Shown here: piece after piece, positions 7,818 to 16,553 of the stretch
Layout of the letters: the number at the start of each line of letters is the position of its first letter
How positions within the stretch are numbered: the stretch's first letter is position 1
NCBI RefSeq assembly: GCF_900141735.1
Contig: NZ_FQYO01000004.1
Span: forward strand, 434,001-498,000
Length of the DNA stretch: 64,000 bases
Source: Wenxinia saemankumensis
GTDB lineage: Bacteria > Pseudomonadota > Alphaproteobacteria > Rhodobacterales > Rhodobacteraceae
Direction of reading: 5' to 3'
Translations under genes and position numbers: made by a program
Notes under the pieces: generated by a model
Seen by the model: only the letters and a program-made list of their open reading frames with translations
Told to the model about the DNA's origin: nothing
The model's database searches: none

Positions 7818-9980
7818 TCACATTCTGAGATCAAGATGGGACAGGCCCGGCGCCTGCGGGCGGGCCGGGACCGGCACTGGGGCAGGCGACTCGCCCGTCG
7901 CGGGAGGGGGGGGCGGGGCGGCGCGCGCCGGATGGTCCGGGCGGTCCTGCCCGCCGCCCTCGCCGAACCGGTAGGAGACGGGGCCGAAGCCGCTCTGCCG
8001 CAGATCCTGGTCGAGCCGATCGATGGAGCGACGGATCATGTCGAGCGTCTCGGGGCGCTCCGCGGTGACGTGGACGGTGAGCCTGCCCTCCTCCGTGATC
8101 ACGTGAAGGCCGATCCGGCCCAGCTCCTCCGGGCGGAGCTGGAGTTCGGTCCGGCCCGGCGCGATGTCGCGGATCGCCAGCGCCACCTGCGCGGCCGCGG
8201 CGTGCGGCAGGATCGGCCGGGTGACCGGCGGGGGATCGCCGGCGCCGCGGGCTGCACCGGCCTCGAGGGCCGCCCTGAAGCCGCGGGCCTCGGTGGCGGC
8301 CTCTGCCGCCACGGGATCGAATGTGGGGATCGCAAAGGCCGCATTGTCTTGCCGCGTGGCCCGCCTGATCGATGGCGATCCGTCCGACATGCCCGTCGCC
8401 GCAGGATCGGTCAGGTTGCCTGCCGGATGACCCGTCGCGAGCGCTTCGCCGGCTGTCCCTTTCCCCCCGGCCGCCGGACAGGCGGGGAAGTCGGTCCGGG
8501 GCAGCGGCGCGCTCGCCCGGTCGAACTGCAGGGGGGGGACCGGTCCGGCAATCGCCGCCCTTATCCGGCCGTCCGCCGACGGCACGCATCCCGGATCCGG
8601 GGCGGAATGGGGAAGAGGACGCACGCCCCCCTCAGGCCCGGCCGAGGCAGCCGGGGTATCGCCCGTGGAAGATGCGGACGCCCCCCTCGCTCCAGTGTGC
8701 GGGGGTGCCGTCCTGGCCGTGGGGAAGCCCATTGCGCCATCGGCCCGGGGCGCGATCGGGCCCGCACTCGCCCGCCTCGTCGAAGCCGTGGGCGCGGCAG
8801 GTCCGGGGGTGCCGGATCCGGCCGCCCGGCTCGCAGGGTCGACGGTGTCGGCTGATTCGCCCGGAAATGCGGTCCCGTCCGCCATTCGCGGGGGCCCGGC
8901 GAGGGGCGAAGCGTCGCGGTATCCTCGCAGTGAAGGCCCGATGGACGAACCACCAGCGGATGGCGTGCGGCCGGTGGTCGCTGCCTGCCCCCCCGCGCCT
9001 GCCGGGACCGTGTCGCACCGCAGATGCTCCGTCGGCCGCGCAACGCCCCCCGAGACAGGCACGTTTCCGGCCGGCGTGCGGCCGGATTCGCCGAATGGGG
9101 GCGGCCCTCCCCCCGGGAGCGGGGAACTGGCCGGACCGACACTGCCGCCGCCCGCTGTCCGGGGATCGGGCCCGGGTGTCGCGGTCCCCGCATCAGGGAC
9201 CCCGTGATCCGGCCGGCTCTGCATGCCCGGCCCGACGGATCGGGCCGGCGGTTCCTCGACGCGTGAGGGCGAGCCTGCGGGCAGATCGGCGCCGCCCGGT
9301 CGTCCGATTGACGCTCCATCCCTGCCGATCCGTCCGTCGGGAAAAGGCGACGGGCCGGTCGGGTCGTTCGAGTTCCGGGCCGGGCCCCCGACCGGGGCGG
9401 TCCGGTAATGCGCCATGTCGCCAGGGGGGCTGGCCGAGAGATGGCCATGATTCGGGGTCGTGACCGGCGAGAGCCGCGTCGGCCCCGGTTCGCCGCGGAG
9501 GCCCCGGCCGGGATCGGCGGCGGTCGTGCCGCCGAACCGAGCGCCGTTGCCGGGGTCGGTCATCGGGGCGAAGCCGCCGGCCCCCCGCGGCAGGCCCTCG
9601 CCCGCGGAAGCGATGACCGTAAAAGACTCCGCTTTACCCGACTGCGATTCAACAGGGACATCGGCCGACACGGGGGGTGCCGGCAGGGCCCCCGCCCCCT
9701 CCGCGAACAGGTCGCCGACGAGCGGCGCAGAAGCGGGAGACGGATCCTGGGCGGCGCCCGATTCGTCCGCCGTGGACTCGCCGAACGCGTCGGCATCGCC
9801 GCCCCCCGACCGGCCCCCGCCCCCGGCCGGGCGGGATCCGGATTCCCCCGCCGCGGATCCGCTGGACAGCAGGCGGGCAAAGGCGCCGGGCGCGACGCGG
9901 ACCGGCGCGGGGCCGGTCGCACGGGGTGGCGAGGGGCGGAGCGATCCGTCCTGCGCGCCATCCGGAAAGAGCTGGAGCAT
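7818..9980 (-). CDS. fliK: flagellar hook-length control protein FliK
   Basis: FliK measures hook length and triggers the switch of export substrate through FlhB. The 720-residue product is a long proline/glycine/alanine-rich low-complexity ruler (roughly residues 1-585) followed by the conserved C-terminal switch domain (about 590-675), recognised by RTELQLRPEELGRIGLHV and LTVHVTAERPETLDMIRR. The ruler segment is unalignable by eye, as usual for the family. Two runs of eight C (7906-7913 and 8531-8538 as G on the plus strand) lie inside the frame. flgD follows. Confidence 0.88.
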   Translation of the reverse strand: MLQLFPDGAQDGSLRPSPPRATGPAPVRVAPGAFARLLSSGSAAGESGSRPAGGGGRSGGGDADAFGESTADESGAAQDPSPASAPLVGDLFAEGAGALPAPPVSADVPVESQSGKAESFTVIASAGEGLPRGAGGFAPMTDPGNGARFGGTTAADPGRGLRGEPGPTRLSPVTTPNHGHLSASPPGDMAHYRTAPVGGPARNSNDPTGPSPFPDGRIGRDGASIGRPGGADLPAGSPSRVEEPPARSVGPGMQSRPDHGVPDAGTATPGPDPRTAGGGSVGPASSPLPGGGPPPFGESGRTPAGNVPVSGGVARPTEHLRCDTVPAGAGGQAATTGRTPSAGGSSIGPSLRGYRDASPLAGPPRMADGTAFPGESADTVDPASRAAGSGTPGPAAPTASTRRASAGPIAPRADGAMGFPTARTAPPHTGARGASASSTGDTPAASAGPEGGVRPLPHSAPDPGCVPSADGRIRAAIAGPVPPLQFDRASAPLPRTDFPACPAAGGKGTAGEALATGHPAGNLTDPAATGMSDGSPSIRRATRQDNAAFAIPTFDPVAAEAATEARGFRAALEAGAARGAGDPPPVTRPILPHAAAAQVALAIRDIAPGRTELQLRPEELGRIGLHVITEEGRLTVHVTAERPETLDMIRRSIDRLDQDLRQSGFGPVSYRFGEGGGQDRPDHPARAAPPPPPATGESPAPVPVPARPQAPGLSHLDLRM

Positions 9981-10024
9981 GGAACCTCCGCCGATGTCGG
10001 TCCCGTCCGTCTAGCCCTTCCGGA

Positions 10025-10039
10025 TTACCGATACTTTAA
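10025..10039. promoter_or_regulatory. candidate CtrA box between fliK and the FlgJ-like gene
   Basis: TTAC-N7-TTAA matches the CtrA consensus TTAA-N7-TTAA in 7 of 8 positions and lies in the 103-bp divergent promoter region of two flagellar operons. Assignment to CtrA is inference from the motif and from CtrA control of flagella in this order. Confidence 0.4.
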
Positions 10040-10083
10040 CCGATCCGGGCAATGATGCGTCCACGATGAGCCCGGAGGACAGG

Positions 10084-10389
10084 ATGACAGAACCGATCGA
10101 CACGGCCCGATCCGCCCAAGGCTCCGCGGTCCGTCCCGCCCCCCCGCCGGACCCGCTCCGCGCGGCGGCGGAGGAGCTGGAAGCCACCTTCCTCGCCGAG
10201 ATGCTGGGTGCGGCCGGCCTCGGCCCGCGCGGGGGGGCCTTCGGGGGCGGCCCGGCCGAGGACCAGGTCTCCTCCCTCCTGCGGATGGAACAGTCGCGCG
10301 CCATCGTTCGGGCCGGCGGCCTGGGACTGGCCGAATCGATCCACGCGGCCCTGCTGGCGCGCGCCGGGTCCGGCGGCGATCGGCGATGA
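10084..10389 (+). CDS. FlgJ-like rod-binding protein
   Basis: A 101-residue protein with only the rod-binding domain of FlgJ (no muramidase part), the form common in alphaproteobacteria, where it was once called CheL. The diagnostic segment AAEELEATFLAEMLGAAGL is at about 27-45 and the matching C-terminal helix MEQSRAIVRAGGLGLAESI follows. It presumably caps or chaperones rod assembly in the periplasm. The ATG at 10084 is preferred because GGAGG lies 5 bases upstream; an in-frame ATG at 10066 has none. It overlaps the next gene by ATGA. Confidence 0.8.
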   Translation: MTEPIDTARSAQGSAVRPAPPPDPLRAAAEELEATFLAEMLGAAGLGPRGGAFGGGPAEDQVSSLLRMEQSRAIVRAGGLGLAESIHAALLARAGSGGDRR

Positions 10390-10727
10390 GCGTCCGTCCC
10401 CCCGATCCCGGGATCCTGCGCCGCCTCGCGGAGGAGGAGCGGGCGCTGCTCCGCGACGGCGAGTATGCGGGCCTGTCCCGCATCGCAGCGGCCCGCGCGG
10501 CGCTGCTGCGGTCCGGAACCGGGATGTCGCCCGCCATGCTGGACGAGCTGCGCGACGACCTCGACCGCACGCGCGCGCTGCTTCGCGCCGCTATGGACGG
10601 GTTGCGCGACGGGGCGGCGCGCAACGATGCGCGGCACCGCGCGGGCGCCCGCCTCGACACCTACGGCGCCGATGGATCGGGACGCAGCGTCTCGCTCGGG
10701 GTGAACCGTTTGGAACGCCGCGCCTGA
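10386..10727 (+). CDS. FlgN-like flagellar export chaperone
   Basis: A 113-residue, mostly alpha-helical, highly charged protein. The layout (a helix with LRRLAEEERALLRDGEYAGL, a second long helix with LDRTRALLRAAMDGLRDG, then a short tail with YGADGSGRSVSLG) resembles the FlgN chaperones that deliver hook-filament junction proteins to the export gate. It is translationally coupled to the rod-binding gene by ATGA overlap and lies just before fliC. The assignment rests on helix pattern, size and context; flgK and flgL, the expected clients, are not in this window. Confidence 0.6.
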   Translation: MSVRPPDPGILRRLAEEERALLRDGEYAGLSRIAAARAALLRSGTGMSPAMLDELRDDLDRTRALLRAAMDGLRDGAARNDARHRAGARLDTYGADGSGRSVSLGVNRLERRA

Positions 10728-10928
10728 GTGACGTTAACCTTCCGAGGGGAAAAGCCGGGCGACGGACAGAAGGCTCAAGGTTCCGGTAAGGACTCGGCCC
10801 GATAAGTCGCAAGGCATCCCCCGGGATGGCGCGGACCGGCACGCTCCGCATGGGTCAGAACGACTGACGGACCGCCAAGGGCGGACTTTGAACCCGGCAC
10901 CAAAGGTGCCCCGATCCAGGAGTTTGGA
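10728..10928 (+). promoter_or_regulatory. fliC upstream region and leader
   Basis: These 201 bp between the FlgN-like gene and flagellin must hold the fliC promoter. A GTTAACC at 10733-10739 is a possible CtrA half-site. CCCGATAA at 10798-10805 resembles a sigma-28 minus-10 element, but no matching minus-35 lies at the proper distance. A good ribosome-binding site (CAGGAG) precedes the ATG. A long untranslated leader would fit the known action of FlbT on flagellin mRNA. Confidence 0.35.
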
Positions 10929-12203
10929 ATGTCCAGCATTCTGACCAACAACGGCGCGATGGTCGCGCTGCAATCCCTTCAGTCGATCAACAAGAACCTG
11001 GCCGACACCCAGAACCTCATCTCCACCGGCAAGTCGGTCTCCTCGGCCAAGGACAACGCGGCCGTCTGGGCCATCTCCAAGGTGATGGAAGCCGACGTGA
11101 AGGGCTTCAAGGGCATCGCAGACAGCCTCGCGCTCGGCGAGTCGACCGTCGCGGTCGCCCGCCAGGCCTCCGAGACGGTCACCGACCTGCTGACCCAGAT
11201 CAAGGGCAAGATCGTCGCCGCGCAGGAAGAGAACGTCGACCGCGCCAAGATCCAGACCGACGTCACCGCCCTGCGCGACCAGATCAGCGCCGTCGTGGGC
11301 GCCGCGCAGTTCAACGGACTGAACCTGCTCTCGAACACCTCGACCACCGCGGGCAGCGGCAATGTCGAGATCCTCTCCTCGCTCGATCGGTCCGGCAGCG
11401 GCGTGGCCGTGTCGAACATCACGGTCAACAAGCAGGATCTCGGCCAGCAGGAGCAGGTGATCGGGACCACGGCCGTCGGCACGCTGGCGAACTTCATCAC
11501 CGGCACGCCCGGCGCGGTGACCGGCGCCTCGACCGCCGCGGCCCGCACCATCACCTTCGAGACCGGCGTGACGGCCGGCACGGGCTACCGCGTGACCCTG
11601 TCGACAGCGGTGGGCACGGCCACCCTGGGCACCGGCGGCGGCGACTTCACCCCGACGGCCGGCGTCTACGAATACGTCGCGCGTGACGGGGATACCTCGG
11701 CCGACGTCGCCCGGGCGCTCTCGACCCTGATCAACGGCGGCGACGCCAATGCCGTCTCCTCCTCGGTGGGGGCCACCGACGCGAACGGCGATACCGGGCT
11801 CACGCTCAACTTCGACGCGACGACCGACGGCGTCACCTTCGCCATCGCGGCCTTCACCTCGGCCGGGGCGACGGTCGGCGGCGGGCTGTCCCGCCTGTCG
11901 CAGCTCGACGTCACGACCGACACGGCCGCGGATACGGCACTCGCCGAGATCGAGAGCCTGATCCAGACCTCGGTCGACTCCGCCGCCGCCTTCGGTTCGG
12001 TCGAAGGCCGGATCGAGACGCAGTCGAAATTCATCGGCGGCCTCATGGATTCGCTGAAATCCGGCATCGGCACCCTCGTGGACGCCAACATGGAAGAGGC
12101 GTCGGCCCGTCTGCAGGCGCTGCAGGTGCAGCAGCAGCTCGGCGTGCAGTCCCTGTCGATCGCCAACCAGGCGCCGCAGTCGATCCTGTCGCTCTTCCGT
12201 TGA
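10929..12203 (+). CDS. fliC: flagellin
   Basis: The filament subunit, 424 residues. The conserved N-terminal D0/D1 helices begin MSSILTNNGAMVALQSLQSI and include ISTGKSVSSAKDNAAVWAI; the C-terminal helices end SIANQAPQSILSLFR. The middle (about 180-320) is a variable beta-rich, Thr/Ala/Gly-rich region with a flagellin insertion-like motif (YEYVARDGDTSADVARAL). It is the only flagellin in the window. flaF and flbT, regulators of flagellin production, follow directly, and a strong hairpin lies just after the stop. Confidence 0.96.
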   Translation: MSSILTNNGAMVALQSLQSINKNLADTQNLISTGKSVSSAKDNAAVWAISKVMEADVKGFKGIADSLALGESTVAVARQASETVTDLLTQIKGKIVAAQEENVDRAKIQTDVTALRDQISAVVGAAQFNGLNLLSNTSTTAGSGNVEILSSLDRSGSGVAVSNITVNKQDLGQQEQVIGTTAVGTLANFITGTPGAVTGASTAAARTITFETGVTAGTGYRVTLSTAVGTATLGTGGGDFTPTAGVYEYVARDGDTSADVARALSTLINGGDANAVSSSVGATDANGDTGLTLNFDATTDGVTFAIAAFTSAGATVGGGLSRLSQLDVTTDTAADTALAEIESLIQTSVDSAAAFGSVEGRIETQSKFIGGLMDSLKSGIGTLVDANMEEASARLQALQVQQQLGVQSLSIANQAPQSILSLFR

Positions 12204-12217
12204 TCGGATGACGATCC

Positions 12218-12243
12218 GGGGCGGCCCCCGTCGGGGCCGCCCC
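12218..12243 (+). terminator. hairpin after fliC
   Basis: A perfect 11-bp inverted repeat (GGGGCGGCCCC and its complement) with a 4-base loop starts 14 bases after the flagellin stop. The T-run is only two bases, so it may act as an mRNA-stabilising or partial terminator, giving more fliC than flaF message. Confidence 0.6.
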
Positions 12244-12310
12244 TTCCACCAGATGGACCTGACCCGGCAAAGCCGGTCGTCGTCACCGGGGCCCGAAGAG
12301 GATTCCTGCC

Positions 12311-12700
12311 ATGACCTATGCCAATTCCGGCCTCGCCCAGTCGCTCTACGGGGCAATCTCGGCCCCGACCCGCACCGCCCGCGATGCGGAGCGCCAGGTG
12401 CTGATCCGGGTGACCGCCGCGCTGCGCGCCGCCAGCGGTGCCGATTTTCCCACCATCGTCCGCGCCGTCCACGACAACCGGATGCTCTGGACCCGGCTTG
12501 CGGCGGACGTCGCCGGCGCGGCCAACGGCCTGCCACAGCCATTGCGCGCCCGGCTCTTCTACCTCGCCGAATTCACCGAGCATCACAGCCGCCGTATCCT
12601 GTCGAACCAGGCCGACCTCGAGCCGCTGGTCGAGATCAATACCGCCGTGATCCGCGGTCTCGCCGGCACGATGCCGGCCCGGCAGGGCGAGCCGGTCTGA
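12311..12700 (+). CDS. flaF: flagellar biosynthesis regulator FlaF
   Basis: FlaF is required for flagellin synthesis or secretion in alphaproteobacteria and counteracts FlbT. The 129-residue product has the family pattern: an N-terminal YANSGLAQSLYGAISAPTRT, an Arg/Ala-rich helix (RVTAALRAAS), then LWTRLAADVAG and LPQPLRARLFYLAEFTEHHS. It ends TGATG, overlapping the flbT start by one base, so both are translated together. Confidence 0.9.
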   Translation: MTYANSGLAQSLYGAISAPTRTARDAERQVLIRVTAALRAASGADFPTIVRAVHDNRMLWTRLAADVAGAANGLPQPLRARLFYLAEFTEHHSRRILSNQADLEPLVEINTAVIRGLAGTMPARQGEPV

Positions 12701-13107
12701 TGTCGGGTCTCGTCCTCAAGCTCGGCCCGCACGAGCGGGTGCTGGTCAACGGCGCCGTGATCGAGAACGGGGAGAGGCGCTCCCGCATCTCGATCCTGAC
12801 GCCCCGGGCGAACATCCTGCGCCTGCGCGACGCCATCGCCCCCGACGAGGTGACCACCCCCGTCCGGCGCGTGTGCTACATCGCCCAGCTCGTCCTGTCG
12901 GGGGATGTGGACCGCGCCGAGGCGGAGCATCAGCTGCTGCGAGGGATCGACCAGCTCGCCCAGGCGATGACCGACCCCGACAGCCACGCGCAGCTCTCCG
13001 ACGCGGCCGAGGCGGTGCGGAGCGCCGATATCTACCGGGCCCTGAAGCGGCTGAGGGGGCTGCTTCCGATGGAGGAGAGGCTGCTCGCCCTCTCGTCCGC
13101 GCGGTGA
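12700..13107 (+). CDS. flbT: flagellar biosynthesis repressor FlbT
   Basis: FlbT binds the leader of flagellin mRNA and limits its translation until the hook is complete. The 135-residue product has the family features: VLKLGPHERVLVNGAVIENG at the start, then SRISILTPRANILRLRDAI and VCYIAQLVLSGDVDRAE. The ATG at 12700 overlaps the flaF stop, and its own stop overlaps the GTG start of the DUF1217 gene. The flaF-flbT pair next to fliC is the standard arrangement. Confidence 0.92.
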   Translation: MSGLVLKLGPHERVLVNGAVIENGERRSRISILTPRANILRLRDAIAPDEVTTPVRRVCYIAQLVLSGDVDRAEAEHQLLRGIDQLAQAMTDPDSHAQLSDAAEAVRSADIYRALKRLRGLLPMEERLLALSSAR

Positions 13108-13898
13108 CCTACCAGCCGATCCTCCCCGCTTCGGGCTATACCGGCTGGGTCTTCCTGCAGCGGACGATGGAGGTGCAGAAGGAAGCCTTCGTCGACTCCG
13201 CGCAGGTCCGGCGGGAGATGTCCTATTTCCGCGAGAAGATCGCGATGGCCGACACGGCGGAGAAGCTCGTCGCCGACCGCCGGCTGCTGTCGGTCGCGCT
13301 GGGCGCCTTCGGGCTGGACGACGACATCAATGCCCGGGCCTTCATCCGCAAGGTGCTGGAGGAGGGCACCATCAAGGAAGGCGCCTTCGCCAATCGGCTG
13401 GCCGACAAGCGGTATTCCGAACTCGCGATCGCCTTCGGCTACGGGGATCTCGGATCCCGGACGAACCTGTCCACCTTTGCCGACCAGATCCTGTCGCGGT
13501 ACGAGGACCGGCAGTTCGAGCGGGCGGTAGGGGACGTCGATCCGTCGATGCGGCAGGCTCTCGCCCTCGGCGATACGCTGGGCGACATCGTCCGGCGCAG
13601 TTCGACCGACCGGGGGCAATGGTTCTCTCTCATGGGCAACAGGCCGGCACGGGCCCTGATGGAAACGGCGCTCGGCCTTCCGGGCAGCATCGGCAGCCTC
13701 GACCTCGACCAGCAGGTCGAGGCCTTTCGGGATCGGGCGCGGACTGTCTTCGGCACGTCGGACCTGGCCGAGATCGCGGGCGATGCAGAGCTGCAGGACA
13801 AGGCCATCCGCCTCTTCCTGGTGCGCGAACAGGTCGCCACCTTTCGCGCGCAATCGGGCGCATCGGTCGCGCTGTCCCTGCTTCAGGCCGGGCGCTGA
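13104..13898 (+). CDS. DUF1217 family flagellar-cluster protein
   Basis: A 264-residue soluble, helical protein starting at a GTG that overlaps the flbT stop (GTGA). The opening TYQPILPASGYTGWVFLQRT and segments DSAQVRREMSYFREKI and GLDDDINARAFIRKVLEEG are typical of the DUF1217 family, found in alphaproteobacterial flagellar clusters. No catalytic motif or signal peptide is visible. Its function is not established; translational coupling to flaF-flbT suggests a role in filament assembly or its control. It converges on fliI. Confidence 0.82.
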   Translation: MTYQPILPASGYTGWVFLQRTMEVQKEAFVDSAQVRREMSYFREKIAMADTAEKLVADRRLLSVALGAFGLDDDINARAFIRKVLEEGTIKEGAFANRLADKRYSELAIAFGYGDLGSRTNLSTFADQILSRYEDRQFERAVGDVDPSMRQALALGDTLGDIVRRSSTDRGQWFSLMGNRPARALMETALGLPGSIGSLDLDQQVEAFRDRARTVFGTSDLAEIAGDAELQDKAIRLFLVREQVATFRAQSGASVALSLLQAGR

Positions 13899-14042
13899 TC
13901 GCGCATTATCATGGCCACCCCGCCGGCAGCCCGGGGCCCGGTAGGGGTTGCCGGAGCCCCGGGGGACAGCGGGAATACCGACGCACGCGGGCACGGGGTC
14001 CGCGTCCCGTCCGCCCGGTTCGACCGTCCAGGACCCCGCCGC

Positions 14043-15374
14043 TCAGTGGCCGCGCTCGTCGCCCGCCGTCGCCAGGGCTCGGCGCAGGGCGGCGAAGCTG
14101 GCCGGCACGCTGGTCTCCCCGGTCCGGGCGAAGAAGGATTCGAGCGGCCCGCGGACCGCAATGGCCGTATCGACCGCCGGATCGGACCCCGCGCTGTAGA
14201 GCCCGGACTGCACCATCAGGGCGGCGCGGTCCCAGGTGCCCAGGTGGCGCCGCGCCTCGCCGATGACCGCGTTCTCGGAAGGGCTCGCCGCGGCGGGAAG
14301 CGCGCGCGAGACCGAGCGCAGGACGTCGATGGCCGGGAACCTCCCGCGCTCCGCGATCTCGCGGTCGAGCACCACGTGCCCGTCGAGGACGCCGCGCAGC
14401 CAGTCGGCGACCGGCTCTTCCATGTCGGAGCCGGCCACGAGCACCGAATAGACCGCCGTGATGTCGCCCGCCATCCCCGTGCCCGGACCGGCCCGCTCGC
14501 ACAGGGCGGCGATCTGCGGCCCGGTCGAGGCCGGAAAGCCGCGCAGTGCCGCCGGCTCCCCGGCCGTGACGGCGACCTCGCGATGCGCCTCGGCAAAGCG
14601 GGTCACGCTGTCGACCAGCAGAAGGACCTGCCGCCCCTCGTCGCGGAAATGCTCCGCCACCGTGGTCGCGGCCCAGGCGCAGCGCCGGCGGGTCTGCGGC
14701 GCGCGGTCCGACGTCGCGGCGACGAGCACGGTGCGCGCCATCCCGTCCGGCCCGAGCACGTCGTCGGTGAAGTGCCGCAGCTCGCGCCCGCGCTCCCCCA
14801 CCAGCGCGATCACGACGACATCCGCCTCGATCCCGCGGGCGAGCTGGGCCAGGAGCGAGGATTTTCCGACCCCCGACCCGGCGAACAGGCCCAGCCGCTG
14901 GCCCCGGACGACCGGCAGCAACGTGTTCATCACGGCCAGCCCCGTCTCCATCCGCGGGCCGAGGGGGCGCCGGTCATGCGCCGGCGGCGGGGCGTGGCGG
15001 ATCGGCCGGGTGCGGGGGCCGGGCAGCAGCGGTCGCCCGTCCAGGGGGCGTCCGTCCGGGTCCAGGACGCGGCCGATCCAGCTGTCGTCGGGTGCGAGGG
15101 CGGGCGCGGGCGAGAGCCGGGCGAGTGCGCCACGCGCGATCCCGTCGACCGGGCCGTCCGGCAGGACGTCGACGCCGTCGGGCCCGATCCGGACCACCTC
15201 GCCCCGCAGGCCGGGCGGCGGGCCGAGCCGGACGCGGTCGCCCAGCCGCGCCGACCGGGCGAGGCCGTCGATCTCCAGCAGGCCGCCGCTTGCCCGGACG
15301 ACGCGGCCGCAGGGCGCCCGCGCGCGTGTCCGGCCCAGCGCCCCCGTCACCTTCGCGATCGTCTCCAGATCCAT
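14043..15374 (-). CDS. fliI: flagellum-specific ATPase FliI
   Basis: The ATPase of the flagellar type III export apparatus, 443 residues. It shows Walker A AGSGVGKS (165-172), the GERGRE motif, a Walker B region VLLLVDSVTRFAEAHREV and the ASTGPQIAALCERAG segment; these distinguish the FliI/YscN group from F1-ATPase beta. Its usual partners FliH and FliJ are represented by candidate genes at 31040 and 20053. It stands alone on the minus strand, divergent from flgB across an 85-bp region with a CtrA-like box. Confidence 0.95.
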   Translation of the reverse strand: MDLETIAKVTGALGRTRARAPCGRVVRASGGLLEIDGLARSARLGDRVRLGPPPGLRGEVVRIGPDGVDVLPDGPVDGIARGALARLSPAPALAPDDSWIGRVLDPDGRPLDGRPLLPGPRTRPIRHAPPPAHDRRPLGPRMETGLAVMNTLLPVVRGQRLGLFAGSGVGKSSLLAQLARGIEADVVVIALVGERGRELRHFTDDVLGPDGMARTVLVAATSDRAPQTRRRCAWAATTVAEHFRDEGRQVLLLVDSVTRFAEAHREVAVTAGEPAALRGFPASTGPQIAALCERAGPGTGMAGDITAVYSVLVAGSDMEEPVADWLRGVLDGHVVLDREIAERGRFPAIDVLRSVSRALPAAASPSENAVIGEARRHLGTWDRAALMVQSGLYSAGSDPAVDTAIAVRGPLESFFARTGETSVPASFAALRRALATAGDERGH

Positions 15375-15421
15375 GACTCGGTCCCTCCTGCCGCGTTGAA
15401 CCGGTTCTTAAGGAATCGGCC

Positions 15422-15436
15422 TTAAGCCTTGGTTGA
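15422..15436. promoter_or_regulatory. candidate CtrA box between fliI and flgB
   Basis: TTAA-N7-TTGA matches the CtrA consensus in 7 of 8 positions, 24 bases before the flgB start. A nearby CTTAAGG (15407-15413) forms a loose inverted repeat with CTTAAG at 15421-15426. CtrA binding is inferred. Confidence 0.4.
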
Positions 15437-15459
15437 AGCCGACCGAGGGAGAATCCCCG

Positions 15460-15855
15460 ATGTACGAGAACCTGACCCTGATGCGGACCGCGACGGAGGT
15501 CGCCCGGCATGCCGGACTCCGGCAGGACGTCGTGGCCACCAACCTCGCCAATGCCGATACGCCCGGGTTCCGGGCGATGACCCTCGGCTCCTTCGCCGAT
15601 GTCGTGGGGGACCGCCCCCTCGCGACCAGCCGGCCCGGTCACCTGCGCGGCGCTTCCGAGGCGGGGACCCTCGGGATGGGCCGCACCTCCGCCCGCGCGG
15701 TCGATGCGGGACTCGAACCCGCCCCGAACGGCAATTCCGTCTCGGTCGAGCTGGAGATGGTCGCCGCCGCGGATGTCGAACGCGAACACAACCGCGCCCT
15801 GGCCATCTACCGCCACGCGATGACGGTCCTGCGCGCCGTCACCTCGGGGAGGTAG
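15460..15855 (+). CDS. flgB: flagellar basal-body proximal rod protein FlgB
   Basis: A 131-residue rod subunit, first gene of a rightward operon. The rod-protein signature lies near the start (VVATNLANADTPGFRAM), and a C-terminal helix (YRHAMTVLRAVTSG) completes the D0 coiled coil. The ATG at 15460 follows GAGGGAGA; an in-frame ATG at 15433 would add nine residues but has no site. flgC follows after 3 bases. Confidence 0.95.
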   Translation: MYENLTLMRTATEVARHAGLRQDVVATNLANADTPGFRAMTLGSFADVVGDRPLATSRPGHLRGASEAGTLGMGRTSARAVDAGLEPAPNGNSVSVELEMVAAADVEREHNRALAIYRHAMTVLRAVTSGR

Positions 15856-15858
15856 GGC

Positions 15859-16251
15859 ATGGCCGGCTTCTCCGACACGCTCTCGATCACGGCGAGCGCG
15901 CTGCGCGCCCAGGCGATGCGGCTGCGGCTCACCTCCGAGAACGTCGCCAATGCCGACACGCCCGGCTACCGGCGCAAGACCGTGCCCTTCCGCGAGGCGC
16001 ATGGCCGCGGCGCGGTTCCCGGCAGCGTGGAGACGGGGCCGGTGCGGCTCGACCGGACGGCCTTCGCGCGGATCCACGACCCGTCCAGCCCGCTCGCCGA
16101 CGAGACGGGGCATTACGACGGCTCGAACGTCAACCTGCTCTACGAGATCGCCGACGCGCGCGAGGCGTCGCGCAGCTACGAGGCGAACCTCAAGCTCTTC
16201 GAACAGACGAGGCGGATGTCGGGCGCGCTGCTCGACCTCCTCCGCAGATAG
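15859..16251 (+). CDS. flgC: flagellar basal-body rod protein FlgC
   Basis: A 130-residue proximal rod subunit. The axial-protein signature is LTSENVANADTPGYRRK (about 28-44), and the C-terminus has YEANLKLFEQTRRMSGALLD, the typical FlgC closing helix. It is co-transcribed with flgB and fliE, forming the proximal rod together. Confidence 0.95.
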   Translation: MAGFSDTLSITASALRAQAMRLRLTSENVANADTPGYRRKTVPFREAHGRGAVPGSVETGPVRLDRTAFARIHDPSSPLADETGHYDGSNVNLLYEIADAREASRSYEANLKLFEQTRRMSGALLDLLRR

Positions 16252-16262
16252 GAGTGACCAGA

Positions 16263-16550
16263 ATGGAACTCGGCACGACGAACAGTATCCGGGCCTATCT
16301 CCGCGACCGCGAAGCGACCCGCCCGGACGAGAGCGGGCGCCCCGGGCCCGACCTCGCGGGCCTCGCGGGGGATTTCGCGCAGACCCTGCACACCAGTGAG
16401 GCCGAGGCGATGGGGGCGATGACCGGCAGCGCCGATCCGCATGCCCTCGTCCAGGCGCTCGCCCAGACCGAGCTCGCGGTCGAGACGGCGGTCACGATCC
16501 GCAACCGCGTGGTCGAGGCCTACCAGGAAATCCTGCGGATGCCGGTCTGA
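16263..16550 (+). CDS. fliE: flagellar hook-basal body protein FliE
   Basis: A 95-residue protein that joins the rod to the MS ring and export gate. The C-terminal segment TELAVETAVTIRNRVVEAYQ followed by EILRMPV is the family signature. The ATG at 16263 lies just after a GGAGTG site. fliQ starts 3 bases after its stop. Confidence 0.92.
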   Translation: MELGTTNSIRAYLRDREATRPDESGRPGPDLAGLAGDFAQTLHTSEAEAMGAMTGSADPHALVQALAQTELAVETAVTIRNRVVEAYQEILRMPV

Positions 16551-16553
16551 CGG

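Noticed and set aside
10774-10805. Sigma-28 promoter for fliC (CCCGATAA at 10798).
   Set aside because: The only upstream TAAA-like element (TCAA) is 19 bases away instead of 15, and the spacing rule fails.
15407-15426. CTTAAGG...CTTAAG as a CtrA site.
   Set aside because: The two TTAA cores are 10 bases apart instead of 7; the overlapping TTAA-N7-TTGA at 15422 fits better.
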